Of a stretch of DNA of 45,740 bases, positions 10,231-19,859 are shown one piece after another. The notes under the pieces were generated by a model. It had not been told where the DNA came from and ran no database searches. It saw only the letters and a program-made list of their open reading frames with translations. How positions within the stretch are numbered: the first letter of the stretch is position 1; each line of letters opens with the position of its first letter. The stretch spans positions 1,596,258 to 1,641,997 of the forward strand of contig MNCI01004113.1 of NCBI GenBank assembly GCA_015680685.1, given 5' to 3'. This stretch comes from Gnetum montanum (lineage: Eukaryota; Streptophyta; Gnetopsida; Gnetales; Gnetaceae). Both the position numbers and the translations under genes were made by a program.

Positions 10231-13200
10231 ATGGCTGCTTCTGGTAAGTATCTCTGCCTCGCTTCTACAGAATCGCATCGAAATTACTTTTGTTTTCTGT
10301 ATGATTCTTTGGATCAATTTTTGTTAGAGATGAACTGACGCGAAACTTTCAAAGTTCTGCGGATTATTCTTGAAAGTTGAAACCCTCGCAACAATTGAAT
10401 AATTAACTATTTTTCTTGAAACTAATGGCGACGATCGAAAAGCGCAAGAATTGGACAGTTTTCCGAATCATATTTGAAACCCACCTCAACGGGGGTTATA
10501 CTGTTACTATCACGTATTGGCTTGAAACTGGAAAGTTCGCCCATCAATTTAACTGCCAAGTAATGTTCGAAAATTGTACCAGCCATAGCTAGCCAATTAT
10601 TTCTTTGCAAATTGTTTTAAATCATGCTAGATTCGTCTTATCTTCCACCACAGGGAAAAAAGGAAGAATCCATGGCTCAATATGACTGAAAAAGAGGATG
10701 ATTCTTTCGATGGAGTAATCAACCAAATCGTCTCAGTTTTCCCAATCAGTTGCAATTAATTCTCAAGGATTACAGAGAATAAATACCATCAATGGTTTTC
10801 ACTCTCTCTTTATCATGGGATTATGGCGTCCTTAAAAATTTTATCTGTTATGTCAAAATGGTTGGGTTTGAAATAGTAAATGTTGTTCTTTCAAAAAGGT
10901 TATTTTGCAGCAAGTGGATAATTGCCATAAAGGATTCCTACAACCGACAACAATTGGAACCTGCAAAACGAGAGCTTTAATATCTTTATCCATCACATAT
11001 TCAAGAATTCACTCATACACAGATGTTTCTAATAAATAATGAAATTAAAGAAAAACCGTCCAAAAACAATTTCTAAAATGATAGTTTTTTATTTTATTAA
11101 AAATTAGAAGGAATATTTTATAAAAGTCAGATGAAAATTTCCATGATCCAAGCCTTGAATGGGTTTGTGAATTTTTGCTTAAACACAGAGAAGAACCATA
11201 TCTGTGGTGTTTGATGCAAGTCTTACAAATGGAGGAATTAATATTGGGGTTAAAGTCAAATATGTTGCACTCATTCTTTCATGCCATATTTTGTTGCTTT
11301 GAATGGACAAGAAGGTAATTTCTTGGTTAATAAAATGTAGACTCTAGAGTACATCCAGAAATTCCATGGGGATTTTATATTTTTTTCGGGGTGCAAAGTA
11401 TAATTCTTGAAGGTGCATCAGATTTTATAAAATAGCAATAACATTTAAGGTGGATCATGGAGTAATGGCTAATTTCTTTTTCGGTTGAAGGAATGTTTCC
11501 TTTTTCCTTCGGAAACTGTGAATATTTTTGGGGAAATGCTTATTGGAGAATGAGAAAGCATAGAATGAGAGACATGCTAGTCGCAGTGAATACATAATAT
11601 AAGGTTAATGGATGGGCTGCATTGCATGGTTTCTAGAATGTATGCGCACAAATAATTTCAACTTATTCCCATCATTTTTGTAAACATATGCCCTTATATG
11701 AAATGTCTCCTTTAAAATTCTGCAAATGATTAAGCTTCTGTAATAACAGAGGTTCCTATTTTTGGGACCGTTTGCAAACAAAAAGAGTTATTTACTAAAA
11801 TCATCATAAGTGCATTGTGGTTTGCTGGATCATTTTAGCAATGAAAGAATCTGTTTCTATGATAAACATCTTATTCTAGGCAGGTCTACCAGTGATTTTG
11901 TTTTGTTCTTTGCTGCATGTAATGCAGTGATACAAATCTTGACTTTGAGTGATCTTGAATTCTTGATTCATATGTGTTGGCTTGTTCATTAATCTGTTCA
12001 TCTGCTGTCCATACATGCAAAGTGCCACCTGAGCTGAAAATTTCCTTCGTTTACTATGAAGAAAATTTTATAAACCACACTGTTACACTGGAACAGAGAA
12101 ATGCCTCCTTTAAAATTTTGCAAATGATTAAGCTTTCGTAATGGTATTAGTTCCTGTTTGCAGGACTCTTTGCATACAAAAAGAGTTTCATAAAACACTA
12201 AGTTATTACAGGAATAGATTATTATAAACTGTTGAATCTAAAACTGTTTTTTATTATTGCATCCTAGACCCATGGATCTTTGGGATAGAACCTTTGAGTT
12301 GTAGGATGTAAGTCACATCCCTAAATCAACAAATCACATGTTTTTCTATGAGGTAATGATGTACACTTAAGTGTAGCCGTTGTATTCTCTTGGTAACAGT
12401 GAAAGATCAAATTATCTATATGCAAATATTGATAAATAGATATTGGTTGTTTCTTTATCCATCCGCTATATTTAACTTTTGCTCATCTATTGGATGCATT
12501 GGCTTGTCTGATTATGAATGACCGTTGCCACTAGCAGACCCTTTCTGAATTTTCTTTCAGACCATTATGGAATTTCAACCCACAGGATGTCATAGAACGT
12601 AATGATCTTGCGAGATGTCCTCATCACCACAGGATTAGAGGTTTCTCAGGCTAAGTTTAACCAACATTTTTGATGTTATTCAAAATTTTACTTATTGGTT
12701 TTATCTTAAAATCTCATCTGAATAAAATTATTATAGCTGTTTGGTGATTTCCAGTTTGTCACTTGGTGAATGCTTCCTACGGTGAGGGAGCCTGCATCTT
12801 GAGTAATAGGGATATTCACATTGCAACTTATAGAGAACCTATAGAAAATTGCTTGTATTTATAAAGGTAAATGAACAGCTATATGATCTTCGTCAAAATC
12901 TGCATTAAACCCTGTACAGACTGCCGGGTGGAAATGAATGGCCCGCTCATTTACTAAAAGAGGTTGAAATACAAGTATTCCAAATTTTTGTAAAGTAGTT
13001 ACTCGATTTAACAATATGGGGTGTCTTATTAGAATTCGTTGAAGTATTTTCCAAACAACGTGTATTCTACTTTGAATTAACAGTTTAGCAGCCCTTACAT
13101 TGAATTTTGCACCCAAAAAAAAAAAAGTTACATTGTTACTTGTCTTGACCATTTATTTCAATTTAATATGCAGGGAACACAACTCCACCTAAACCATGGG

Positions 13201-14686
13201 AACGTGCAGGAAGCTCATCCGGTCCTTCACCATTCAGGCCTCCTTCAAGTGGACCCACAAGCAATGTGGTAGAGTCAGCTGGTGTTGCAAAACCTGGGGA
13301 AGTTAATAGTAATACAGAAAACAATGCATCAACAGTGAACAGAACTGTTGTTAACAGACCTGTGCCACCAAGACCTTGGGAGCAAAGCTATGGGGGCAGC
13401 TATGGCAATAATTATGGGGGTATGAATGATTTATTAAAAATTTCCCCATTTTCATTGTTACCTTATTATAATTGGTTATTCATAGAGCCTTTGGGTGATG
13501 ACCCGTTATTATTGGTTATTCATAGTATTCAAAGTACTTGCATTTAGACCAGTGTCAATTGTCAGGTTTTTTTTTTCATGTATTTATTCTTTGTTTTATT
13601 GGTTTCATGGTATCTTTTGATTTGACAGAAAAATCATGCTCAATATTGAAATAGTGCAGAATATGTGGTAATGCTTCCATGTGCTGAATGCAGGATATGG
13701 TACAATGATGAATTATGGTTCAGGTTACGGATCTGGACTGTATAATGGTCGACCTGGTTATGGTGGAGGTTATGGCAGTAGCCTTTATGGGAACAGCATG
13801 TACAGAGGAGGAGGTGGTATGTATAATTCTGGGTATGGTTCGATGTATAATTCTGGATTTGGTGGGCCACTAGGCGGTTATGGCATGAATGGAAGTTCAT
13901 TTAACAACAATATGAATGGAGGTGGCCCAAATGGTCCTTTTGGTGGACCTCCAACTCCTCCAAGCTTTTGGCAGTCATTGCTTCATGTGGTAACACAAAT
14001 ATACGATACCCAGTAATAAATTGACAAATTTAGAGTAGCATTTTTAGGGCAGTTTTCGTGTTTGATTTTCTCTTTGTGTGATTGGTTTATTCAGTGTCTC
14101 AGTATGAATCTTTTTCTTTTTATGAATTAAGATAATATTCTTGCTGTTTGTGTTATGCCAACTTTTAGGCATGTGTTACTACATTTAGAGATGAAATCTT
14201 TTTCATTTGTTTCAGAATATTCGTGTCATATGTGTCTTCTAATGAAGTTACCATATTGGTGCAGCTGCAAGGGGTTGTGTCCTTCTTGGGCCGTGTTGCT
14301 TTTTTGGTTGATGAGAATACGCAGGCTTTGCATATTTTTCTTGAAGCTTTATTCATGGTAATAAATACAACTTAATGATACTGATACGTTTTTAAAGTTC
14401 AATTTTTACATACATGCATTCTTAAAACACGAAACATTTGTGTTCTTTGGTATTTTTCTACCAGCTGTTTCAGAGAACCGGTGTCTTGTATGGGGAACTT
14501 GTTCCATTTGTGCTAAGATTGCTGGGAATCCGACGAAGAAAAAGGCTAACTGGTCCAAGCAAGGGGCCTAATGCTGGTTCTGGTGAAGGGAGCAGCAGCA
14601 ACACCTACTATGTTGAAGAGCCAAGAGAGCCACCAAAAGGTGGTTGGGATAATGTCTGGGGTAACGATGGATCCAGGCCATTCTAA
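10231..14686 (+). CDS. PEX13: PEX13, peroxisomal membrane docking/import protein (five exons, 289 aa)
   Basis: Exons: 10231-10243, 13174-13419, 13694-13989, 14265-14357, 14465-14686. All introns are GT-AG and the frame is kept across each junction. The product is 289 residues, against about 300 in Arabidopsis PEX13. PEX13 sits in the peroxisome membrane with PEX14 and takes part in import of PTS1/PTS2 cargo brought by PEX5/PEX7. Visible parts: PPKPWER at 9-15 and PPRPWEQ at 69-75; a Tyr/Gly-rich region from about 77 to 165, the kind of sequence proposed to form the condensed import meshwork; a PPSFW motif before residue 180; a conserved helical/membrane part across exons 4-5 with [17 protein letters not shown] and FVLRLLGIR; and a WDNVWGN C-terminus. 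No SH3 domain is seen, as in other plant PEX13 proteins. No stop or frameshift was found, so the gene looks functional. Confidence 0.93.
11701..11800. repeat. Intronic direct repeat, copy 1
   Basis: Starts AAATGTCTCCTTTAAAATTC and ends near an AAAAAGAGTTATTTACTAAAA segment. It is matched with mismatches and small gaps by 12099-12200, about 400 bp downstream. It encodes nothing and shows no terminal inverted repeats. Confidence 0.75.
12099..12200. repeat. Intronic direct repeat, copy 2
   Basis: Second copy of 11701-11800. Shared blocks include CTCCTTTAAAATT, TGCAAATGATTAAGCTT and ACAAAAAGAGTT in the same order. The divergence suggests an old local duplication within the intron. Confidence 0.75.
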
Positions 14687-15231
14687 GCTGTCCCTAAAAA
14701 TACGAGATTGGAAGGATTTCCCCATTTTACATCTTCACCATCTTTTTGACAGTGTGCTTCATTGTTAAATCAGCATGAGCATAAATTTTCCAGAATATTT
14801 ATCTGATTGACAGAAGAATCATTAGATGGTTGCGTTTTTGCCATACGTTATTCATTAGACTATGTAAGTGGGTTATGAAATGTTGGGATTTCATACCCTA
14901 TGTATTTTGTGTAATATAACTAGTCTACTTGCCAGTAGATAACGGTGTTGTTTCTTAAGCTAATGGAAAATCATTTGTTCTTCAATTTCTTTGCCATGTG
15001 AAATTTGCGTTGATTATGGGATTATTTCAGGACATTTTTTAATTGTAATTTTTCTGGATTACTTTGTGATATTGTTAGGTTGCTTTATAGAAACCAATGA
15101 ATCTGTGCACGTCTTATTGTACTATTAGAAGAATGTTAATATTATTTTTTTTCCAAAGCAGAATGCCTTTAACAAACATGACGTTAAGAGGGTTAGCATA
15201 TGCATGTACAATCATTAGTTTCTAAACGGAC
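14687..15231 (+). other. PEX13 3' UTR and downstream intergenic DNA
   Basis: The 3' UTR must begin at 14687. No AATAAA hexamer was found in the first 300 bases. A TTTTGTGTAATATAAC stretch near 14908 is of the U/G-rich type seen upstream of plant polyadenylation sites, so the transcript could end at about 14930-15000. No other gene is seen. Confidence 0.4.
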
Positions 15232-15357
15232 AATGAAGTTAGGACAGTTGCAATGATTTGCCGAAAAGAGGAGGATGAAGTTAGGACAGTTGCAATGATT
15301 TGCCGAAAAGAGGAGGATGAAGTTATGGGCGGTTGCAATGATTTGCTGAAAAGAGGA
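15232..15357. repeat. Tandem repeat, 42-bp unit, three copies
   Basis: Units at 15232-15273, 15274-15315 and 15316-15357. The first two are nearly identical (core GTTGCAATGATTTGCCGAAA); the third differs at several bases. The exact unit length points to local duplication. Confidence 0.9.
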
Positions 15358-15464
15358 AACTATCTACGAAGTATTAGAAGTCTTTGACTATGTTTCACAA
15401 GGATATATAACTTCTCATAGAACAAGAAGAAGAAAAAGAATTCGCATAAAAAAAAACGAAGATC

Positions 15465-15546
15465 TATCATAGATCAAACAAGGTCAAGGAAGGAATAAAA
15501 AGGATTATCATAGATCAAACAAGGTCAAGGAAGGAATAAAAAGGAA
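15465..15546. repeat. Tandem repeat, 41-bp unit, two copies
   Basis: Units start at 15465 and 15506 with TATCATAGATCAAACAAGG and continue through a GGAAGGAATAAAAAGG segment. The two copies are nearly identical, so this duplication is more recent than the neighbouring transposon layers. Confidence 0.9.
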
Positions 15547-15694
15547 GGATTGACGTTGAAAGAAGCTTGTTGTTAGTAAATTCTAAGGATTGACGTTGAA
15601 AGAAGCTTGTGAAATTCTAAGGATTGATGTTGAAAGAAGCTTGTTGTGAGTAAATTCTAAGGATTGACGTTGAAAGAAGCTTGTGAAACACACT
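15547..15694. repeat. Tandem repeat with alternating 40- and 34-bp units, four copies
   Basis: Units begin with GGATTGACGTTGAAAGAAGC (third copy has GATGT) at 15547, 15587, 15621 and 15661. Copies 1 and 3 carry a TGTTGTnAGTAA block that copies 2 and 4 lack, so the array is best read as a 74-bp dimer duplicated once. It abuts the 41-bp array directly. Confidence 0.88.
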
Positions 15695-16326
15695 TGTGAG
15701 TAAATACTCTTAAATTGTGAGTCCTAGAAATCCTTGATATCTAAAGAGAGATTAGAGCATGAATGTTCAAATTGAAGGAAGTAAGCAAAGTTTGTTTGTA
15801 TGCCAAAAGGTTGAAGTAAAGAATATATAAAATAAGATAGAGTGTGAAGTATGCATATCTTTAAGCATGCAAGTGAGGATAGCTATGCTAGCCTAGTTGA
15901 GAAGTGTTGAAGAAGTTGCTTGTAGCCTAGCCCATGCAAAACTAAGCAAGTGAAAAATTTCTAGTCACATTGTTAGAAGAGCTTTGAAATAGTACAAACA
16001 TTGCAATATTGTTAGAGGAAAAAATAACCACTAAAAGGTGAAGAGTTCCAAAGGATTAAGTTTGAAACATAAGAAGCCCAAAGATAAAAGTGTTACCATG
16101 AAGCATATAGAACTAGTGCTAGTTATACCTTAATCATAATATTGTACAATTAGTGCTAGTTTGAAAGAGAATAATACTATTAATAACTTCGATTATGAAT
16201 TTGTAAATTATTATATGATTTATGTGAAATATAGGAAATTATTATGTACTACAATTAGTTTGCATTTACGATTTACAATTAGTAGTCATAGCATACATTT
16301 TTAGATCATGGAAAATTAGAGTTATC
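15695..16326. other. Intergenic DNA, no feature seen
   Basis: Non-coding AT-rich sequence between the tandem arrays and the first Gypsy LTR. A TGTGAGTAAATACT stretch just after the arrays looks like a leftover of their unit. Nothing else could be recognised. Confidence 0.4.
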
Positions 16327-17179
16327 CGATGAATAGTTAATAAGTTGAGTGTGACATCACCCTTACAATATCGTTCCACCGATGTCATAGGCTTCCATAC
16401 GATATTGTAGATGCAATGTATTTGGGTTTAGGAATGCCTATAAAAACCAACCAACCATCGTAGTTAATGTACCTTCTCAATCCACCTTAACCAAACCCTT
16501 GTAGTTTCTTTCCATGAATTTAAAGTATGAGTGCTATCAATGTGATCCAAAGTGATTGTATGATGTCTTTATTTGAGTGAGATGTACCTAGACACATTTC
16601 AAGATCATTTTTGGTCATTGCAACATCACTTAGCATAGAATTTATTTTCCATTACCATTTATATTTTTAATGTTATATACTTTTCTTGTGTAATTTACAT
16701 TTTCATTATACATTAATATTTTGGTGGAATAAGTACAACTAGTTTCAAGCATAATGTATAATTGTTTGATAACCTTGAAATAGCATCGGTTGGTTTGCAT
16801 AGTAGTGAGTTGCTTGGTAATTCCCATGGTGTTATCCTAGCCTAGGATGTGTATGGCAAGCTAGGACCAAATTCTTATCACCATTAAGCTAATTTAATAT
16901 TTAATCCTGTTGATTTCTAGATTAATATATTTAATATTCAACTTACAATGTTTAACTTTTACTTCTTAATTGCTTATCAATATCATTACATCATATATCT
17001 CACTATGAGTTAAACCATATGTTTTAACTACCACTAACTCTAGTGGGAAGACAATAATCAATGACTTTCATATTAACTTTATAGAGAATATATTGTCCCA
17101 TTTACATATTATGATTATGTTGCATGCCATGCTTGTGTGATTTGTAAGGTTGAGCATTGGGAACACTCACCATTCATCA
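16327..17179 (+). repeat. Gypsy element 1, 5' LTR
   Basis: The right end is clear: it finishes CATTCATCA at 17179 and is followed at once by a decayed primer binding site, as in the other copies of this family. The left end is inferred at CGATGAATAG (16327), a mutated form of the TGATGA start of the other LTRs. That gives 853 bp, close to the 848-bp LTR of element 2. A TATA-like CTATAAAAACC is at 16438. An 11-bp inverted repeat (TACAATATCGT at 16364-16374, ACGATATTGTA at 16399-16409) lies upstream of it. Confidence 0.65.
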
Positions 17180-17180
17180 T

Positions 17181-17197
17181 TACCGCTATTGCCAACA
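17181..17197 (+). other. Element 1 primer binding site (tRNA-Asp type, decayed)
   Basis: TACCGCTATTGCCAACA follows the LTR end with one spacer base. Compared with TGGCGCCGTTGCCGG, which pairs with the 3' end of plant tRNA-Asp, it keeps the CGC and TTGCC parts. The same site is better preserved at 19680 and 27123. Confidence 0.6.
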
Positions 17198-17479
17198 ATG
17201 GTGTTAATATTTTAGTTAGTTGATATTATATAAGTTTTTTGTATAAAGAATAATGATTCATTTTTAAAGAAAGCTAATATCTTAATAAATAAACATAGAA
17301 TTTAATTGATTAAATGAAGGCAATGAACTAATTCTCCACTTGCTAATAACACCAATGAAGGCAATGATTGAATTTATATTGAAGAAACTTAGAATGGGCT
17401 AATGCAAATAAGAATTTCCTATGCTCATATTGATTTCTATTATCTAAAATTTACTTTCATTTTTCATCAACATAAATAG

Positions 17480-18830
17480 TTTAGATGGGAAAACTAGTAG
17501 GGCAACGTCGTATTGACACTCAATTGATTAGCTCCATCCATGCTTCAAGTTGCTCTTGAGATTTGGTCTTGGCCCTACTCATGGATGCTATTAGGTCACA
17601 AAGAATATGACTAGATCCTATCAACTAATAGAAGCCCAAGTGAGAAGAGAAGCTATCATGGAAGCAAGGCATGAGCATGATAAGGGAAAGTAAACATATA
17701 AACTATTTATACCATCAAAAAAGGAAGAAGTAATGTATCAATTTGAAAAAGCTCATCATTAGTGATCAACCTTTCAACCTTTTGTTTAGAACATTGAAGA
17801 CTTAACACATCAAAAATTGCATTCATCCTTGGTTGAGATACCTTGAATGGATGGAATAAATCCCAAAGCAAAGGGAAACTCAAGGTCTAGAACCTCCAAT
17901 AAAACTAGAAAGGAAGAATCAAGGGGTTGAAGAAGGTAAGAAAGCTAGTACAACTCTCCTAGTCCTCCATCCTCTTCATCATCTTGATCGACGAGCTCTG
18001 ATGAAGACAAACATAGACCTCAAGACAAACAACCAATAATAAATGGAAGAGAAGATCAAGATAAACATTCTAGGAGAGGTAGACATCGTGATGAAGATGA
18101 AGGTCAAGACAAAGAAAGATAACACATGCATAGGAGAAGAAATGATGAAGATAATTGAAAGAATCATTGCTATTACAACAAAAAATATGACAGACTTGAT
18201 GATTATGATGAACTTGATTATGATTAGTAGAAACTTAAGTTGTTTCCAAGGATACTAATTAAGAAAGTAGAGAGCTAGTATAGATTCTTAGAGCCAAACT
18301 ATATTTGATGTTATAACATGATGCTATAGCTCTTTAATGAAAAATACCAAACATATTCAAGAGTGTGGAATTTGAGAAAGCAAATTCAAGGATGAAGATA
18401 AGGGACCCATGACTTCCTTGATGAATCCATTAGTTGGTATTACTTACTTCTACATAGATTCCTAGGACATAGATTTTTCATAAGGAGCAACTTAGGCAAA
18501 TCATTGATGGGTTACAAAATAAAATAAAAGAAACCCTTGGGATTTATGCTTAAGGAAAACTATAAGAAGTGAAAGCCCATCAAATTCAAAGATACATTGA
18601 TCAAGTGGTGAAAGAAGAAGAACTAAGGAAAAGAGAATCCACAGAGGAATATAATAGAGATTCATCCATGTGCAAGAAAGGTATCTATGTATGTGATACA
18701 AGGGAAGAAGAGGATCCCTATGGAAGAGGTGATTTTAAAAAAATACTTTGCTCATATAAGGATCTATTTTTGATATCATGGTAAAGTTTAACATGTGAAA
18801 TTCTATAGATGAAAAATTTGCAACTACATT
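17480..18830 (+). pseudogene. Element 1 gag remnant, cut off by insertion of element 2
   Basis: Decayed Gag of the Gypsy family. Legible parts that align with the Gag of element B are a charged Ser/Arg/Asp-rich part (about 17930-18130), KLFPRILIKKVES (about 18230), LFNEKYQTYSRV with LRKQIQG (about 18330-18390), and a KRESTEEYNRD segment (about 18630). Homology to the other Gag copies runs up to NSIDEKFATT (about 18800-18828) and stops where the LTR of element 2 begins. The rest of this Gag and its pol are not found in the window. Gag would form the virus-like particle. This copy has many stops. Confidence 0.75.
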
Positions 18831-19678
18831 TGATGAATCATAAATAAGACATATTGCATTGATGTATCCTTGTCAACATGTGGTAGGATGCATTGATGCA
18901 AGTATGTCAATGTTGACATAGTCATTGCCTATATAAATACGTTACCCCTTACATTTATGACACCTTTCATTCGTAGAATTAATTGAATTCTAGTAGTTTC
19001 TTCCCTCAAGAGTTAGAATATTTTGCCTTTGAGTGCCCATAGTGTGGATTTATGAGATTGTATGATATTTTATTTGAGTGCTTATGTACCTAAACACAAT
19101 GGCATGATCAACAATAAAATCAAGATTTGCTATATCCATTGTAGCACTTAGATTAGTTTAATTTTACTTTTTTGCACTTTACTTTACATGCAATTTCCAT
19201 TTATGTTCTTAAGTAATTAACACAATTAATCATAAACACGTGAGTATGACTACTTTGACTATAATGTATTAACACTTGGTAATAGCAACAGTGGATACTT
19301 GGTATGCCCAGTAGCGTTAATATAAGTTTAGGATGTGTACAACAAGTGGACACAATTACTCCATGTTAGGATAGTTAATTTAGGAATTAGTTAATTAATT
19401 TAATCATAAATATTTATTTCATTAGTAAGCAATTAGAAGAAAAGTATATTAAAAATAATTATAATTATAAAAATAAACATTTTATGCCTCAATCACACTT
19501 AACCATATGTATAGTTAAACATAAGTGTGAACTGGGAAGACAATGACCTTACAACTACATAATTCACTCATTAAGAATATTAGCCACCTAGGTAACTAAG
19601 TCTATGAAATTTGACCAGATCACAAGTGAATGCTTGTGATTCGTATGGCAGGGCATAAGAGATATCTACTACTCATCA
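18831..19678 (+). repeat. Gypsy element 2, 5' LTR (848 bp)
   Basis: Starts TGATGAATCA inside the element 1 gag and ends ACTCATCA, directly before the primer binding site. TG...CA ends and the ATGA/TCAT terminal inverted repeat match the other LTRs. A TATA box (TATATAAATA) lies at 18930-18939. The 5 bases before it (ACATT, 18826-18830) are the expected left half of the target-site duplication. The right half and the 3' LTR are not in the window. Confidence 0.82.
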
Positions 19679-19679
19679 T

Positions 19680-19696
19680 TGGCGCTATTGCTAGGG
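19680..19696 (+). other. Element 2 primer binding site (tRNA-Asp type)
   Basis: TGGCGCTATTGCTAGGG, one base after the LTR end, matches the tRNA-Asp complement TGGCGCCGTTGCCGGGG except at three positions, all C-to-T or G-to-A. A tRNA-Asp primer is known for Athila-type plant Gypsy elements. Confidence 0.78.
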
Positions 19697-19859
19697 ACTT
19701 AGTGTAGCTAGGTGCACCAAATATTGTTAACTAGTAAATCCATACAAATTCGTTATAAAGAAAATATAACAAAATATCTTTCATTCATAATAACAATAAT
19801 AAAATCATCTTGAGGCACACTTAATATATATTACTACTAATATGACTTCTGTCTATAGG

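Larger units (their letters stand above)
10244..13173 (+). other. PEX13 intron 1 (2.9 kb)
   Basis: The intron starts GTAAGT directly after a 13-base coding exon and ends TTTAATATGCAG. It makes up about two thirds of the gene. Apart from one 100-bp duplication (11701-11800 and 12099-12200) I see no transposon protein or RNA gene in it. Open frames inside it show no family resemblance. Confidence 0.85.

Noticed and set aside
12859-13152. 97-codon open frame on the - strand inside PEX13 intron 1
   Set aside because: No recognisable motif except a short RNA-polymerase-like ring of words that I could not extend (for example a [15 protein letters not shown]-like stretch). It is too short and lies in an intron; possibly a fragment of plastid rpo-derived DNA, but not supported enough to annotate.
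13640-13900. 86-codon His/Asn/Tyr-rich open frame on the - strand
   Set aside because: It is the antisense shadow of the Tyr/Gly-rich exon 3 of PEX13.
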